Shown here: positions 52,817-63,020 of the stretch, one piece after another
How positions within the stretch are numbered: position 1 is the stretch's first letter
Layout of the letters: every line of letters begins with the position of its first letter
Source: an uncultured Mucispirillum sp.
GTDB taxonomy: Bacteria; Chrysiogenota; Deferribacteres; Deferribacterales; Mucispirillaceae
Length of the DNA: 64,000 bases
Direction: 5' to 3'
NCBI GenBank assembly: GCA_944324465.1
Contig: CALUWI010000006.1
Location: 62,001-126,000 of the forward strand
Notes under the pieces: model-generated
The model's database searches: none
Told to the model about the DNA's origin: nothing
What the model saw: only the letters and a program-made list of their open reading frames with translations
Made by a program: the position numbers and the translations under genes

Positions 52817-53761
52817 TTATCTGCTGAATTTTTTCTGGACTTTATTTTCAAGCCTTGCATTATCAGAGCTGATTTTTTTCAGTATAATAGTATTTTTAGC
52901 ATCTATAGTCATACTTTTGCCAACTGCTTTTATCATTTTATCAATTAAGGTCATATCAATACGCACTAAATCATCTTCAAGTATGCTTAGTTTAAAAGGA
53001 CTTTTATTAAATGTATTGGTTACCTTCGATGGACTTTTTGTAAGCATATCATAATTCCAGCTAGTAACACCTTTGCCCTGCAGCAATACACTATCCTGCA
53101 CTGGATAATAAACTGTATACTGGTATTTATCTGCTGGAGAGTTTTCAATAATGCCGCCTTCCATCTGCAAGCGAGATACAATATTTATTTTATTATTTTC
53201 ATCATAAAATATGGTAACAACACCATCTAAAATTTTAGATTGAGTAAGTAAACTGCACTGATTTTTTATACCGTTATTAACAATCTCTGGGTATAATTTT
53301 TGAGCTTTTTTGCAGTCATTTGAAATATAATACATATCTGCAACACTTCCAAATATTGCATTATCCACATTAACTACCTGCGAGCCAAAAAAGATAATTT
53401 TATATGTACCTGTAAGACTGCTGTCTATAAGAGATGTGTCTGATATATATAAATCTGTAAGCTTATCTTTTAAATTATGGCTTAAATCTGGTGACTGTAT
53501 AATACTTTTATTATCTATACTATGCAGTTTCCTATTCTGAATTGAATCATTAGAATTGCTGATTACACTATTACTTTCAGCATTATTTAGAATATTAGAA
53601 TTATCAGAAGAATTATCAATATTTTTATCTATTTTATTTTCAGATACAATATAACTGTCTTCAGTCTGATTATCAGAAGAAGATATACTTCTTTCATTAA
53701 AACAGCCTGAAAATGCAACACTTATTACAATAAAGCTGATTAGGTATAAATATTTTTTCAC
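52817..53761 (-). CDS. lipoprotein of the C-x18-C family (member 3) with a long Asn/Ser linker
   Basis: The 314-residue protein has a lipobox (ISVAFSGCFNER), then about 95 residues rich in Asn, Ser, Asp and Ile, probably disordered (NKIDKNIDNSSDNSNILNN). Its core is like the two lipoproteins at 32.3-33.8 kb: GTYKIIFFGSQVVNV, YISNDCKKAQKLYPEIVNNGIKNQC, LLTQSKILDGVVTIFYDENNKINIVSRLQMEGGI, DKYQY, WNYDMLTKSPS and DAKNTIILKKI. It is closest to member 1. The start is a GTG without a clear ribosome site. It follows two barrel genes of the matching family; a terminator-like hairpin lies between. Confidence 0.8.
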   Translation of the reverse strand: MKKYLYLISFIVISVAFSGCFNERSISSSDNQTEDSYIVSENKIDKNIDNSSDNSNILNNAESNSVISNSNDSIQNRKLHSIDNKSIIQSPDLSHNLKDKLTDLYISDTSLIDSSLTGTYKIIFFGSQVVNVDNAIFGSVADMYYISNDCKKAQKLYPEIVNNGIKNQCSLLTQSKILDGVVTIFYDENNKINIVSRLQMEGGIIENSPADKYQYTVYYPVQDSVLLQGKGVTSWNYDMLTKSPSKVTNTFNKSPFKLSILEDDLVRIDMTLIDKMIKAVGKSMTIDAKNTIILKKISSDNARLENKVQKKFSR

Positions 53762-53798
53762 AAGTTAAATGAGTATGTTAAAATTTCAGCCAGCATAA

Positions 53799-53825
53799 AA
53801 AAGGGCAGCAAAAGCCACCCTTTTA
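53799..53825 (-). terminator. terminator of the second barrel pair
   Basis: AAAAGGGCAGC and GCCACCCTTTT form a stem with one internal mismatch around AAAA, followed on the minus strand by T residues. It lies 13 bases after the stop of the barrel gene at 53838-54461 and 38 bases before member 3, so the lipoprotein may need its own promoter or read-through. Confidence 0.65.
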
Positions 53826-53837
53826 TATATATTCATT

Positions 53838-54461
53838 TTACCAAATAAAACCTACTTCAGCACCAACAGTCCAGCCAGACAAATCATAATCTGCATTATT
53901 TATTTTTGCTTTATGATATAAGTATTCTGTGCCTACACCTACAAATAAGAATTTAAGTGCCTGCAGCCTTAACCCTGCTTTTGCAGAGAAACCTACATCA
54001 AAAGTTGAATCACTTGTTGATGATTGACCAATTAAATCTAATGTAGAGTTTACACCAGTAAAATGGAAAGATGGACCAATACCAATATATGGTCTTAAAG
54101 AAATCATATCAACACCTAATTTTGGCTGAATCATTAAATATGGTTTCATATCAAAAGACCATAATGCTTCAGTATAACTAACTATATGCTGATTATTTGC
54201 ATACAAACTGTATTCATTAGTAGCCCATCTGCCGCCAAGAGTAACTTCTAAACCTATAAAACGCCATAAGTCGCCGCCAATAGTGATAGTTGCAGGGCCC
54301 TGCAGTCCTTCCATTGATTTACTGTCAGGAAATGTATAAGAATAACCAACTAAAAACCATCCATCATTACTTCTTGATTTACTTTCCTGTGCATAAGCAC
54401 TGCTAAAAGTTACCGCAAAAAAAGCTGCAATAACAAAAGAGATTTTCATAAATACTTTCAT
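53838..54461 (-). CDS. small outer membrane beta-barrel, TIGG family (member 2)
   Basis: The 207-residue protein has a signal peptide (MKISFVIAAFFAVTFSSAYAQ) and beta strands ending in Trp (VGAEVGFIW). It shares with the other two family members GPATITIGGDLWRFIGLEV, LRPYIGIGP and FDVGFSAKAGLRLQALKFLFVGVGTEYLYH. Compared with member 1, about 15 residues are added in a loop (STLDLIGQSSTSDST), probably surface exposed. A good ribosome site (GAGG) precedes the ATG. It is between a third barrel gene and the lipoprotein gene on the minus strand. Confidence 0.8.
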   Translation of the reverse strand: MKVFMKISFVIAAFFAVTFSSAYAQESKSRSNDGWFLVGYSYTFPDSKSMEGLQGPATITIGGDLWRFIGLEVTLGGRWATNEYSLYANNQHIVSYTEALWSFDMKPYLMIQPKLGVDMISLRPYIGIGPSFHFTGVNSTLDLIGQSSTSDSTFDVGFSAKAGLRLQALKFLFVGVGTEYLYHKAKINNADYDLSGWTVGAEVGFIW

Positions 54462-54499
54462 TTTTCACCTCATATAATTAATATTGTGTGATAATCAAA

Positions 54500-55039
54500 T
54501 TAAAAAACTACACCTATTTCGCCGCCAAACATAATGCCTGATGCATTATATTTGTTTTTAATACCATTATATTCTACTTCTACAGGATTGTATAAATATT
54601 CAATACCAACACCAAATAACAACCCATTTTCAACAAATCTTACACCAGCTTTTGCAGAAAATCCATAAGAAAATATGTTATTTGCATAGTTTGTATTATT
54701 TGCAGATATCTGCGGACCTATACCAATATATGGCAGCACATCAAACATACCTGTATCAAAGCTAGGCTGAATAAGAAAATCAAGACGGATAGGCATTGTA
54801 TTAATATCAGTATCAGCCTGCTTTGGCTGTAAATCCCATAAATAGCCTATGCTGAAATCAATAGCAACCCAGTCTGTAACCTGACCGCCTATTGTTAAAT
54901 TTGCAGGACCCATAGGAGCTTTTGCACCGCTTTCCTCTGGCAGATAATAGTTATAACCTAAATTTATCCACATATCTTCTGCATAAGAATAACTTGCAAA
55001 AGATATTAAAAACATAACTGCAATTAATGCTTTTTTCAT
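54500..55039 (-). CDS. small outer membrane beta-barrel, TIGG family (member 3)
   Basis: The 179-residue protein has a signal peptide (MKKALIAVMFLISFASYSYAE) and a beta-rich body ending in Phe (GGEIGVVF). Shared words are GPANLTIGGQVTDWVAIDF, PYIGIGPQ and FSYGFSAKAGVRFVENGLLFGVGIEYLYN. It is the shortest member. The ATG at 55039 has GAGG 8 bases upstream; earlier in-frame starts would add 11 residues before the signal peptide. It is the first gene of module 2, with member 2 38 bases downstream. Confidence 0.8.
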   Translation of the reverse strand: MKKALIAVMFLISFASYSYAEDMWINLGYNYYLPEESGAKAPMGPANLTIGGQVTDWVAIDFSIGYLWDLQPKQADTDINTMPIRLDFLIQPSFDTGMFDVLPYIGIGPQISANNTNYANNIFSYGFSAKAGVRFVENGLLFGVGIEYLYNPVEVEYNGIKNKYNASGIMFGGEIGVVF

Positions 55040-55111
55040 ATAACACCTCACTATATGATAGTCGCACAGCATACTAATATAGTTACAAAAATATTATATT
55101 TTATAAAAATT

Positions 55112-55136
55112 AAACCCACATTATTAATGCGGGTTT
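55112..55136 (-). terminator. terminator of the CorC-like gene
   Basis: AAACCCACATT (55112-55122) pairs with AATGCGGGTTT (55126-55136), one G-U pair, short loop. It is followed on the minus strand by an AT-rich tail, 23 bases after the stop. Confidence 0.75.
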
Positions 55137-55159
55137 AAAAAATATATTCATAATGCTTT

Positions 55160-56500
55160 TTATTCAAAGCTTTCTGAGTTTTCTGTATCCTTTTGTTTTA
55201 ATATAGCTCTTATTTTTTTAACTCGGTTACCGTCTACTTCTAAAACTTCATAAATACACGATTCATCTTCTGCCTTATCGCCAGCAGCAGGCACTCTGCC
55301 TAAAAGATTAAATACATAACCGCCGATAGTTACCTGTTCTTCATCTTCAAAGTTAATACCTATTCTTTCGCCAGAATCTTCTAATGAAGCCATGCCGTCA
55401 AATTCAAATGTATTTTCATCAATCTGCTTACATTCTTCTGTTTTTTCGTCATGTTCATCAGATATATCGCCCATAATTTCTTCAATAATATCTTCCATAG
55501 TTAAAAGACCAGCTGTACCGCCGTATTCATCTAAAACTAATGCTGTATGAATTTGCCTTCTGTTCATTTTAGCAAGTATATCAGAAATAGATGCAGTTTC
55601 TGGCACAATAATCATTTCTCTTACAAGTTTTGATAAATCATGACAAGGGTTTTGTGCAAGCTGATTTTCAAGTAAATCTCTAATATGTATCATACCTATA
55701 ATAGAATCTTTACCACCTTCGCAGTAAGGGTATCTTGTATGGTTTGATGCTTTAACTATTGCAAGATTTTCTTCATAAGTTTTATCAGCAACAAGACACA
55801 CTATATCTTTTCTAGGTGTCATAATTTCTTTTGCAACTGTATCTGAAAAATCAACTGCATTTTTAATAATTTCTTCTTCAACTGTATCTAAAACACCGCC
55901 TCTTACACTTTCACCAACAATAAATTTTAATTCTTCTTCGGAATGGGCAGTTTCTGCTTCTGAAGCAGGATGTATTCCCATTCTTTTTAAGAAAAATGCT
56001 GAAAGAAAATCAAATGTTTTAATTAATGGGAAAAATATTACCCAGAAAAAGTGAAGTGGAGCAGCTACTTTTAAAACAGCACCCTCTGTTTTTGCAATAG
56101 CCACAGATTTTGGAATAAGTTCACCCATTACAACATGCAGAAGAGTAATAAAAGTAAAAGCAATAACAAAGCTTACTGTATGAAGTAAAGTTTTATTATC
56201 GCCAAAAAAATCTGCAAATAAATATTCTAAAAGTCTTGCAAAAGCAGGCTCACCTATCCAACCTAATGCAAGAGATGATAATGTTATACCTAATTGAGTA
56301 GCACTTAAATAAGAATCAAGCTTGTGTGTCATATCAAGAGCAAGTTTTGCATTTGGTCTGCCTATTTTAACCAACTCTTCTAAACGAGAACGCCTTATTT
56401 TTACAACTGAAAATTCTGATAAAACAAAGAAACCATTGAGAAAAACGAGAAGAACAGCAAGCCCCAGCATTAGGACCGACTCACCAACATTAATGTCCAT
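55160..56500 (-). CDS. CorC/HlyC-family CBS-domain membrane protein
   Basis: The 446-residue protein has an N-terminal DUF21 membrane domain with about four helices (VLMLGLAVLLVFLNGFFVLSEFSVVKIRRSRLEEL, SATQLGITLSSLALGWIGEP), two CBS domains (about residues 210-330, MTPRKDIVCLV and ILAKMNRRQIHTALVLDEYGGTAGLLTMEDIIEEIMGDI), and a C-terminal CorC_HlyC domain (TFEFDGMASLEDSGERIGI, EEQVTIGGYVFNLLGRVP). Family members act in magnesium or cobalt efflux or homeostasis. The role here is inferred from that. GGGAG precedes the ATG. It is a single-gene unit divergent from gdhA. Confidence 0.9.
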   Translation of the reverse strand: MDINVGESVLMLGLAVLLVFLNGFFVLSEFSVVKIRRSRLEELVKIGRPNAKLALDMTHKLDSYLSATQLGITLSSLALGWIGEPAFARLLEYLFADFFGDNKTLLHTVSFVIAFTFITLLHVVMGELIPKSVAIAKTEGAVLKVAAPLHFFWVIFFPLIKTFDFLSAFFLKRMGIHPASEAETAHSEEELKFIVGESVRGGVLDTVEEEIIKNAVDFSDTVAKEIMTPRKDIVCLVADKTYEENLAIVKASNHTRYPYCEGGKDSIIGMIHIRDLLENQLAQNPCHDLSKLVREMIIVPETASISDILAKMNRRQIHTALVLDEYGGTAGLLTMEDIIEEIMGDISDEHDEKTEECKQIDENTFEFDGMASLEDSGERIGINFEDEEQVTIGGYVFNLLGRVPAAGDKAEDESCIYEVLEVDGNRVKKIRAILKQKDTENSESFE

Positions 56501-56636
56501 TATACTCCCTGTATTTTAAATTATTCCGATTATTAATCGGTATCTTATACAATATCTAATTTTTTTATAATTGCAAGTATTATTTTATAACAAACACAAT
56601 TTATTCATAAAAAAAACATTTTTAAATTATAATTAA

Positions 56637-58058
<1,422 letters not shown>

Positions 58059-58118
58059 TAATATATTCTTACAAAGTTATTTTGTATTAAGAATAGCATA
58101 AAACTTTCTCAACAATCT

Positions 58119-58153
58119 AAAAACTGGGATAATATAAATTATCCCAGTTTTTT
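58119..58153. terminator. bidirectional terminator between gdhA and the nitroreductase gene
   Basis: AAACTGGGATAAT (58121-58133) pairs with ATTATCCCAGTTT (58138-58150) around a 4-base loop, with A runs before and T runs after, so it works in both directions for the convergent genes. Confidence 0.9.
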
Positions 58154-58155
58154 AT

Positions 58156-58728
58156 TTATGAAATAACTGTAACTCGTTTTTTAATATCTTCTTTTTCTTT
58201 TTGTGCAGGTTCTTCACCTATTGCACCAAAAGGCATTTGTGCAATTAATACATATTCTTCTGGAATATTTAAAAGCTCTTTAACTGGTTTATCTATTACT
58301 GGGTTATAGTGCTGTAAAGATGCACCAATTTCAAGTTCTCTTAATCCGCTCCACACAGCTATCTGCAGCATTGCACTTGCCTGGTTTGCCCATACTGGAA
58401 AATTTTCTGCATAAGCTGGAAACTGGCTTTGTAAAGCTGATACTGTTTTACTGTCATAAAAATATAAAATAGTGCCGCTTCCTGAACGGAAAAGAGAGAT
58501 TTTTTCTTCAGATACTTTGCCTTCAAAAGCATTATATACAGTATCCCACAGTTTATTCTGCATTTCTCCATATACTATAACTGCACGGCTGCTTTTCATA
58601 TTAAAAGAATCCGGCACAAGCTCTGTTACTTCTTCCACTAACTCAATAACTTTTTCAATAGGTACTGGAAGTTCTTTTTGAATATTATAATATGTTCTGC
58701 GTTTTTTTAATGAATTAACTATCTGCAT
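58156..58728 (-). CDS. nitroreductase-family flavoprotein
   Basis: A 190-residue FMN-dependent NAD(P)H oxidoreductase: KKRRTYYNIQKELPVPIEKVIELVEEVTELVPDSFNMKSSRAVIV at the N terminus matches the nitroreductase opening (R-R-x-Y and the S-x-N motif). VWANQASAMLQIAVWSGLRELEIGASLQHYNPVIDKPVKELLNIPEEY is the core helix, and LIAQMPFGAIGEEP is the C-terminal flavin contact. Substrates are probably nitro compounds or quinones. It lies 18 bases after a MarR repressor gene, a common pairing for electrophile or phenolic stress. Confidence 0.9.
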   Translation of the reverse strand: MQIVNSLKKRRTYYNIQKELPVPIEKVIELVEEVTELVPDSFNMKSSRAVIVYGEMQNKLWDTVYNAFEGKVSEEKISLFRSGSGTILYFYDSKTVSALQSQFPAYAENFPVWANQASAMLQIAVWSGLRELEIGASLQHYNPVIDKPVKELLNIPEEYVLIAQMPFGAIGEEPAQKEKEDIKKRVTVIS

Positions 58729-58746
58729 AATTACTTCTCCATTATT

Positions 58747-59163
58747 TTATTTTCCCAGCTTTTTTAAAAGCCTTAAAAGTTCATCTTTTTCATTATCTGA
58801 TAAATTTTTAAAAGATTCTATAATCATATTCTTATTTTCTGGAAACACCTGTTTTATTAAATCTGCACCCTTATCTGTAATATGCAGTATGCACTTTCTT
58901 TTATCACATTCATCTGCCTTATGAGTAACATATCCGCTTTTTTCAAGGTTTTTTATAATGACAGGTATAGTCCCGCTTGAGCTTAAAATTTTTTCCTGCA
59001 CCTGCCCTACTGTCATATCGCCTTTATGATATAGTGCTTCTAAAACTGCAAACTGCCCTAAACTTAAGCCGTACTGCTTAACTATTTTAATAGTTTTACC
59101 GTCTATTTTATTAACTGCTCTGTGCATTCCTATTAATATTTTCAGCTCTGCTGGATTATCCAT
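58747..59163 (-). CDS. MarR-family transcriptional regulator
   Basis: The 138-residue winged-helix protein has LSLGQFAVLEALYHKGDMTVGQVQEKILSSSGTIPVIIKNLEKSGYVTHKADECDKRKCILHITDKGADLIKQVFPE, the MarR fold with recognition helix SSSGTIPVIIKNLEKSG and wing DECDKRKCILHITDKG. Cys residues in the wing (ECDKRKC) could sense electrophiles or oxidants, but this is inference. It should repress its own operon with the nitroreductase, through the palindrome just upstream. GGAG lies before the ATG. Confidence 0.93.
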   Translation of the reverse strand: MDNPAELKILIGMHRAVNKIDGKTIKIVKQYGLSLGQFAVLEALYHKGDMTVGQVQEKILSSSGTIPVIIKNLEKSGYVTHKADECDKRKCILHITDKGADLIKQVFPENKNMIIESFKNLSDNEKDELLRLLKKLGK

Positions 59164-59173
59164 ACACTCTCCA

Positions 59174-59193
59174 TTATCTCTATATAGAGATAA
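59174..59193. promoter_or_regulatory. perfect palindrome, MarR operator
   Basis: TTATCTCTATATAGAGATAA is a perfect 20-bp palindrome, 11 bases upstream of the marR-like start. Its outer end overlaps the -10 box (TATTTT on the minus strand, 59192-59197). A second half-site TAGAGATAA lies at 59205-59213, between the -10 and the -35 box (TTGCAA, 59215-59220, spacer 17). A dimer on the palindrome would block polymerase, the usual MarR autorepression. Confidence 0.8.
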
Positions 59194-59220
59194 AATATTC
59201 TAACTAGAGATAAATTGCAA
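59192..59220 (-). promoter_or_regulatory. promoter of the MarR-nitroreductase operon
   Basis: On the minus strand: TTGCAA (59215-59220), 17-base spacer, TATTTT (59192-59197). Transcription should start near 59185, inside the palindrome, leaving a leader of about 22 bases with the GGAG ribosome site. Confidence 0.6.
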
Positions 59221-59284
59221 GACAATTTTATATATTTATAATAATTAAAGAAAATATTTGAAAGCAGTGAATATTATAAGATAT

Positions 59285-59812
59285 TTATATTAAAGGATTT
59301 TTAATGCTGTAGACATAATGGGGCATATCTATATTATAGTAATGCTTTATAATTTCATCTTTTACTGTCATCCCATTTCTTTCTGCAACTTTTTGTGACG
59401 GGTAGTTATTTGTGCGGATAATAGAATAAACTTCATCTATTTTCAGCTGTTTAAATGCATATTCCTTACATGCTGCAGAACTTTCTAAAGCATAGCCATT
59501 GTGCCAGTATGATTTATTAAAAAGATAGCCTATTTCATAAACTTTTTTATCTTTATAATCCTGCAGAGTAAGTCCGCACTGACCAATTAACTTATCTTCA
59601 CTTTTTAATATAACAGCTAAAAGACCGACACCATCCTGCATATATCTATACTGCTGTTTTTCATACCACTGCATAACTTCTTCATCAGAAAAGCCATGCT
59701 CATAAGCATACATTACTTCTTTATCCTGCAGAATATCCCTTAATGCATTTATATCAGATATCTGCAGCTTTCTTAAATAAAGCCTTTTTGTTTCCATAAT
59801 AGCATTATTCAA
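59285..59812 (-). CDS. GNAT-family N-acetyltransferase (RimJ/RimL-like)
   Basis: The 175-residue protein has the RimJ/RimL-type layout: METKRLYLRKLQISDINALRDILQDKEVM at the start, LIGQCGLTLQDYKDKKVYEIGYLFNKSYWHNGYALESSAACKEYAF in the middle with the W-x-x-G-Y-A acetyl-CoA loop, and YSIIRTNNYPSQKVAERNGMTVKDEIIKHY at the end. Such proteins acetylate protein N termini, antibiotics or other amines. Its first codons overlap the end of the RND pump gene by 8 bases, so it belongs to the same operon as the second efflux system. Confidence 0.88.
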   Translation of the reverse strand: MNNAIMETKRLYLRKLQISDINALRDILQDKEVMYAYEHGFSDEEVMQWYEKQQYRYMQDGVGLLAVILKSEDKLIGQCGLTLQDYKDKKVYEIGYLFNKSYWHNGYALESSAACKEYAFKQLKIDEVYSIIRTNNYPSQKVAERNGMTVKDEIIKHYYNIDMPHYVYSIKNPLI

Positions 59813-62800
59813 CTATTTCACTGCCTTGTTTTCTACCTAAAAACAGTGATAATAATGCAGGTATTAAAAAGAGAGTAAATATGGTAGATAATGCCATACC
59901 CCCTAATATAACACTTCCCATACCGCGGTAAAGCTCACTGCCTGCCCCTGGTGCTAAAACAAGTGGAAGCATACCAAAAAGAGATGTGGCTGTACTCATA
60001 AAAATAGGTCTAATCCGTGTTTTTAAAGCATCGCGTATTGCAACACTGCCGCTCATGCCGTATTTAATATTATTTAATGTTTGATAAACAATTAATATAG
60101 GGTTATTTACAACTGAACCTATAAGCATAATAAACCCAAGCATAGTAATAATATCAAGGGACTGTGGCGTTAAGAACCTGTTTACTAAATCAAGCCCAAT
60201 AAAACCACCTGATGCAGCAAGAGGCACTGAAAACATAATAATAAGCGGATAAAAGAAATTATTAAGCAGAGCAGCCATTAAAAGATATGTTATAAGTATT
60301 GCAAGTATAAAATTACCAGAAAGAGCATTTTTAGCACTTTCTAGTTTTGATGATGCACCGCTTGTATAAACTGTAATACCCTGCAGCAATCCTTCTTCTC
60401 TCATAGGCTCTAATACTTTTGTATTTATTTTATCCTGCAGCTGTTCTAATACCATACCTTTTGGAAGTGTAATAATAAATAAAAATGAACGCTGATAGTT
60501 ATATCTTCTGATTCTTTCTATGCCCATTACTTCCTTTGTTTCTGCAAGGCTTGATATTGGGACAGGAAAACCAGAGCCAGAGTTTACAAGTATAGAATAT
60601 ACTTCATCTGGGTTATCAAAACTTTTCCTTTCTCCCTGCAGCATAATATCTATTGTGCCGATAGATGAATCTTTAAACTCTCCAACTTTTCTGCCGTCTA
60701 AGTAAGCATCAACAGATATACCAAGCTCTGTAGCAGTAATACCTGCTGATTTTAATGCTTCCCTGTTTGGAATAATCTGCACTTCTGGATATACTGGGTT
60801 TGATGTAGGGTTTAACCTTAGCTGCACTTCTGGTATTTCATTCATTATTCTATCCTGTATAAGACGGACAGTATTTATAAGGCTTTCATACTCCATAGCT
60901 CCTGCCACATTCATTAAAAATGTATTACTTGAGCCTCTGCCAATATTAAATAACGGCACTTGTGAAGTAGATGCTGTAATACCTGGTATTCTTGCAGAAA
61001 TTGATGCAAGTAATGGCTGCAGTTCAACAACTCTTGCCTCATCTTTACATGTTGCACGAAGTGCCACATAAGTAGAGCTTGCAATAAACACAAAACTGTC
61101 TATCTGCGGATAGCCGTCTTTTTCCCCTTCCATATAAGGCTTTAGTTCCCTGTATATAAAATCGCCCATAGCTTTTCTTTCGTTATATGAAATACCAGGC
61201 GGTGGAGTAAAACGGGATTCAACCATATTTTTATTACCAAGTGGCAGATAATCCATTTTAGGCATAAGCATATAAGCACTTATTATAGAAAAACCTGTTA
61301 CTATAATAATAAAGGCAAATTTTATAATAAATTTAGAATTAAGTTTATCAGATATTAATACAATATATTTTACAAAAAAGTTACCTGTAGTAACAAGCAG
61401 ATTATTTGGACTGTATTTTATTAATTTTTCTTTTACATTATCATTTATATGCAGTGCAGATGTTTTGCTTTTTATCTTACTTAATACAGCACTGCTTTTT
61501 TCCTTTTTATTTTCTCCTGCAGAAAATAATATTTTAGATAATACAGGAATAACAGTAATAGATGTAATAAGGCTTAAACCAACGGCTGCACTAACTGCTA
61601 TTGCAATATCTCCAAAAAGCTGGCCTGCTTCTTCCTTTACAAAAATAATAGGAAGAAATACTGCAATTGTTGTTAAAGTAGAAGCAAGCACTGCACCCCA
61701 CACTTCTTTTGTAGCAGTAACTGCTGCATCAAGAGCCTTTTTACCGTTTGATATATGCCTGTCTATATTTTCAAGCACAACAATAGAGTTATCTATAAGC
61801 ATACCTACAGAAAATGCAATACCTGCAAGGCTTATTACATTTAATGTTCTGCCAAGTAAGTGCATAATTAAAAATGTGCCTATAATACATATTGGAATAG
61901 TAACAGCAATAACTAATGTGGCACGAACACTTCTTAAAAATACTAAAAGTACAATAACAGCTAAAAGACCGCCAACAATAATATTTGATTTCACTAATGC
62001 TATAGCCTGTAAAATATAATTTTTCTGGTCTGCTATTTTTACAAACTTTAAGCCGTTATTTTTTAATATGCCGTTATTTAAGTTTTCTACTACTTTATCT
62101 ACATCATTTGTAAGCTCTAATACATTTGCCCCTGCCTGAGCAACTATTCCTACACTTAAAGCATTTGTATTACCATAACTTACAATAGTGCTTCTTTTAG
62201 AAAATCCATAGTCTACATTAGCAATATCGCCTAGTTTAATTCTTGCATTATCACTTGATACTACTACAATATCTCTAATATCCTGCGGTGTTTTTGCTTC
62301 GCCTATTGTGCGGAACCTGTAATCTTTTGCACCAAAATCAATAGTTCCTGCAGAAATATTTACATTTTCTTTATTTAAGGCATTTATAATTGCTGAAAGA
62401 GTAATATTGTAAGCACTCAGCCTGTATGGGTCTACATCTATTTGTATCTGCCTTGCCCTGCCGCCCCAGTAGCTTACATCGGCAACACCTTTTACCCTGT
62501 CAAAATAAGGTTTGATAGTTTCTTCAAAAAAACTTAAATATTCATCAATAGAGCGTTTATTTGTATCATCAGTTAAAAGCATTAAATCTACAACTGATAC
62601 AGCATCTGTATTTGCTGCCCTTATTGTAGGCTGGTTCATATTATCTGGATATCCGCTTACTTCATTTAATTTATTGGCAACAAGAAGTATTGCATCATTT
62701 ACAGGTACATCCATATCAAACATTAAAGTAATATAAGCAGAACTTTCTCTTGCAGAGCTTTCGCAGTCTATTAAGCCGGGGATAGTTTTAAGCACCCTTT

Positions 62801-62996
62801 CCTGCCTTTCAAGTATTTCTTTTTCTACTTCATAAGGGGATGCTCCACGCCAGTATGTACTTACAGAAATCTGCGGATATTCAATGCTTGGAATAAGACG
62901 GTATGGCATATTTAAAAACGCCTGAATACCAAATATTACTAAAAAACATACTCCAACAAGAACTTTTACTGGGTTTTCAACTGCAAACTTAATCAT
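59805..62996 (-). CDS. RND efflux permease (HAE1/AcrB-like), system 2
   Basis: The 1063-residue pump has the same architecture as the one at 4185-7355. Many identical blocks occur in the membrane parts (NMPYRLIPSIEYPQIS, GGLLAVIVLLVFLRS, NVISLAGIAFSVGMLIDNSIVVLENIDRH, SGASSKLESAKNALSGNFILA), but there are many differences in the periplasmic loops. The central linker at about residues 500-560 also differs. Its upstream neighbour is the adaptor gene, 24 bases away, and an acetyltransferase follows. AAGG lies 11 bases before the ATG. The substrate is unknown and probably differs from that of system 1. Confidence 0.93.
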   Translation of the reverse strand: MIKFAVENPVKVLVGVCFLVIFGIQAFLNMPYRLIPSIEYPQISVSTYWRGASPYEVEKEILERQERVLKTIPGLIDCESSARESSAYITLMFDMDVPVNDAILLVANKLNEVSGYPDNMNQPTIRAANTDAVSVVDLMLLTDDTNKRSIDEYLSFFEETIKPYFDRVKGVADVSYWGGRARQIQIDVDPYRLSAYNITLSAIINALNKENVNISAGTIDFGAKDYRFRTIGEAKTPQDIRDIVVVSSDNARIKLGDIANVDYGFSKRSTIVSYGNTNALSVGIVAQAGANVLELTNDVDKVVENLNNGILKNNGLKFVKIADQKNYILQAIALVKSNIIVGGLLAVIVLLVFLRSVRATLVIAVTIPICIIGTFLIMHLLGRTLNVISLAGIAFSVGMLIDNSIVVLENIDRHISNGKKALDAAVTATKEVWGAVLASTLTTIAVFLPIIFVKEEAGQLFGDIAIAVSAAVGLSLITSITVIPVLSKILFSAGENKKEKSSAVLSKIKSKTSALHINDNVKEKLIKYSPNNLLVTTGNFFVKYIVLISDKLNSKFIIKFAFIIIVTGFSIISAYMLMPKMDYLPLGNKNMVESRFTPPPGISYNERKAMGDFIYRELKPYMEGEKDGYPQIDSFVFIASSTYVALRATCKDEARVVELQPLLASISARIPGITASTSQVPLFNIGRGSSNTFLMNVAGAMEYESLINTVRLIQDRIMNEIPEVQLRLNPTSNPVYPEVQIIPNREALKSAGITATELGISVDAYLDGRKVGEFKDSSIGTIDIMLQGERKSFDNPDEVYSILVNSGSGFPVPISSLAETKEVMGIERIRRYNYQRSFLFIITLPKGMVLEQLQDKINTKVLEPMREEGLLQGITVYTSGASSKLESAKNALSGNFILAILITYLLMAALLNNFFYPLIIMFSVPLAASGGFIGLDLVNRFLTPQSLDIITMLGFIMLIGSVVNNPILIVYQTLNNIKYGMSGSVAIRDALKTRIRPIFMSTATSLFGMLPLVLAPGAGSELYRGMGSVILGGMALSTIFTLFLIPALLSLFLGRKQGSEIVE

Positions 62997-63020
62997 CTAT
63001 ATATAACCTTAATTATCTGT

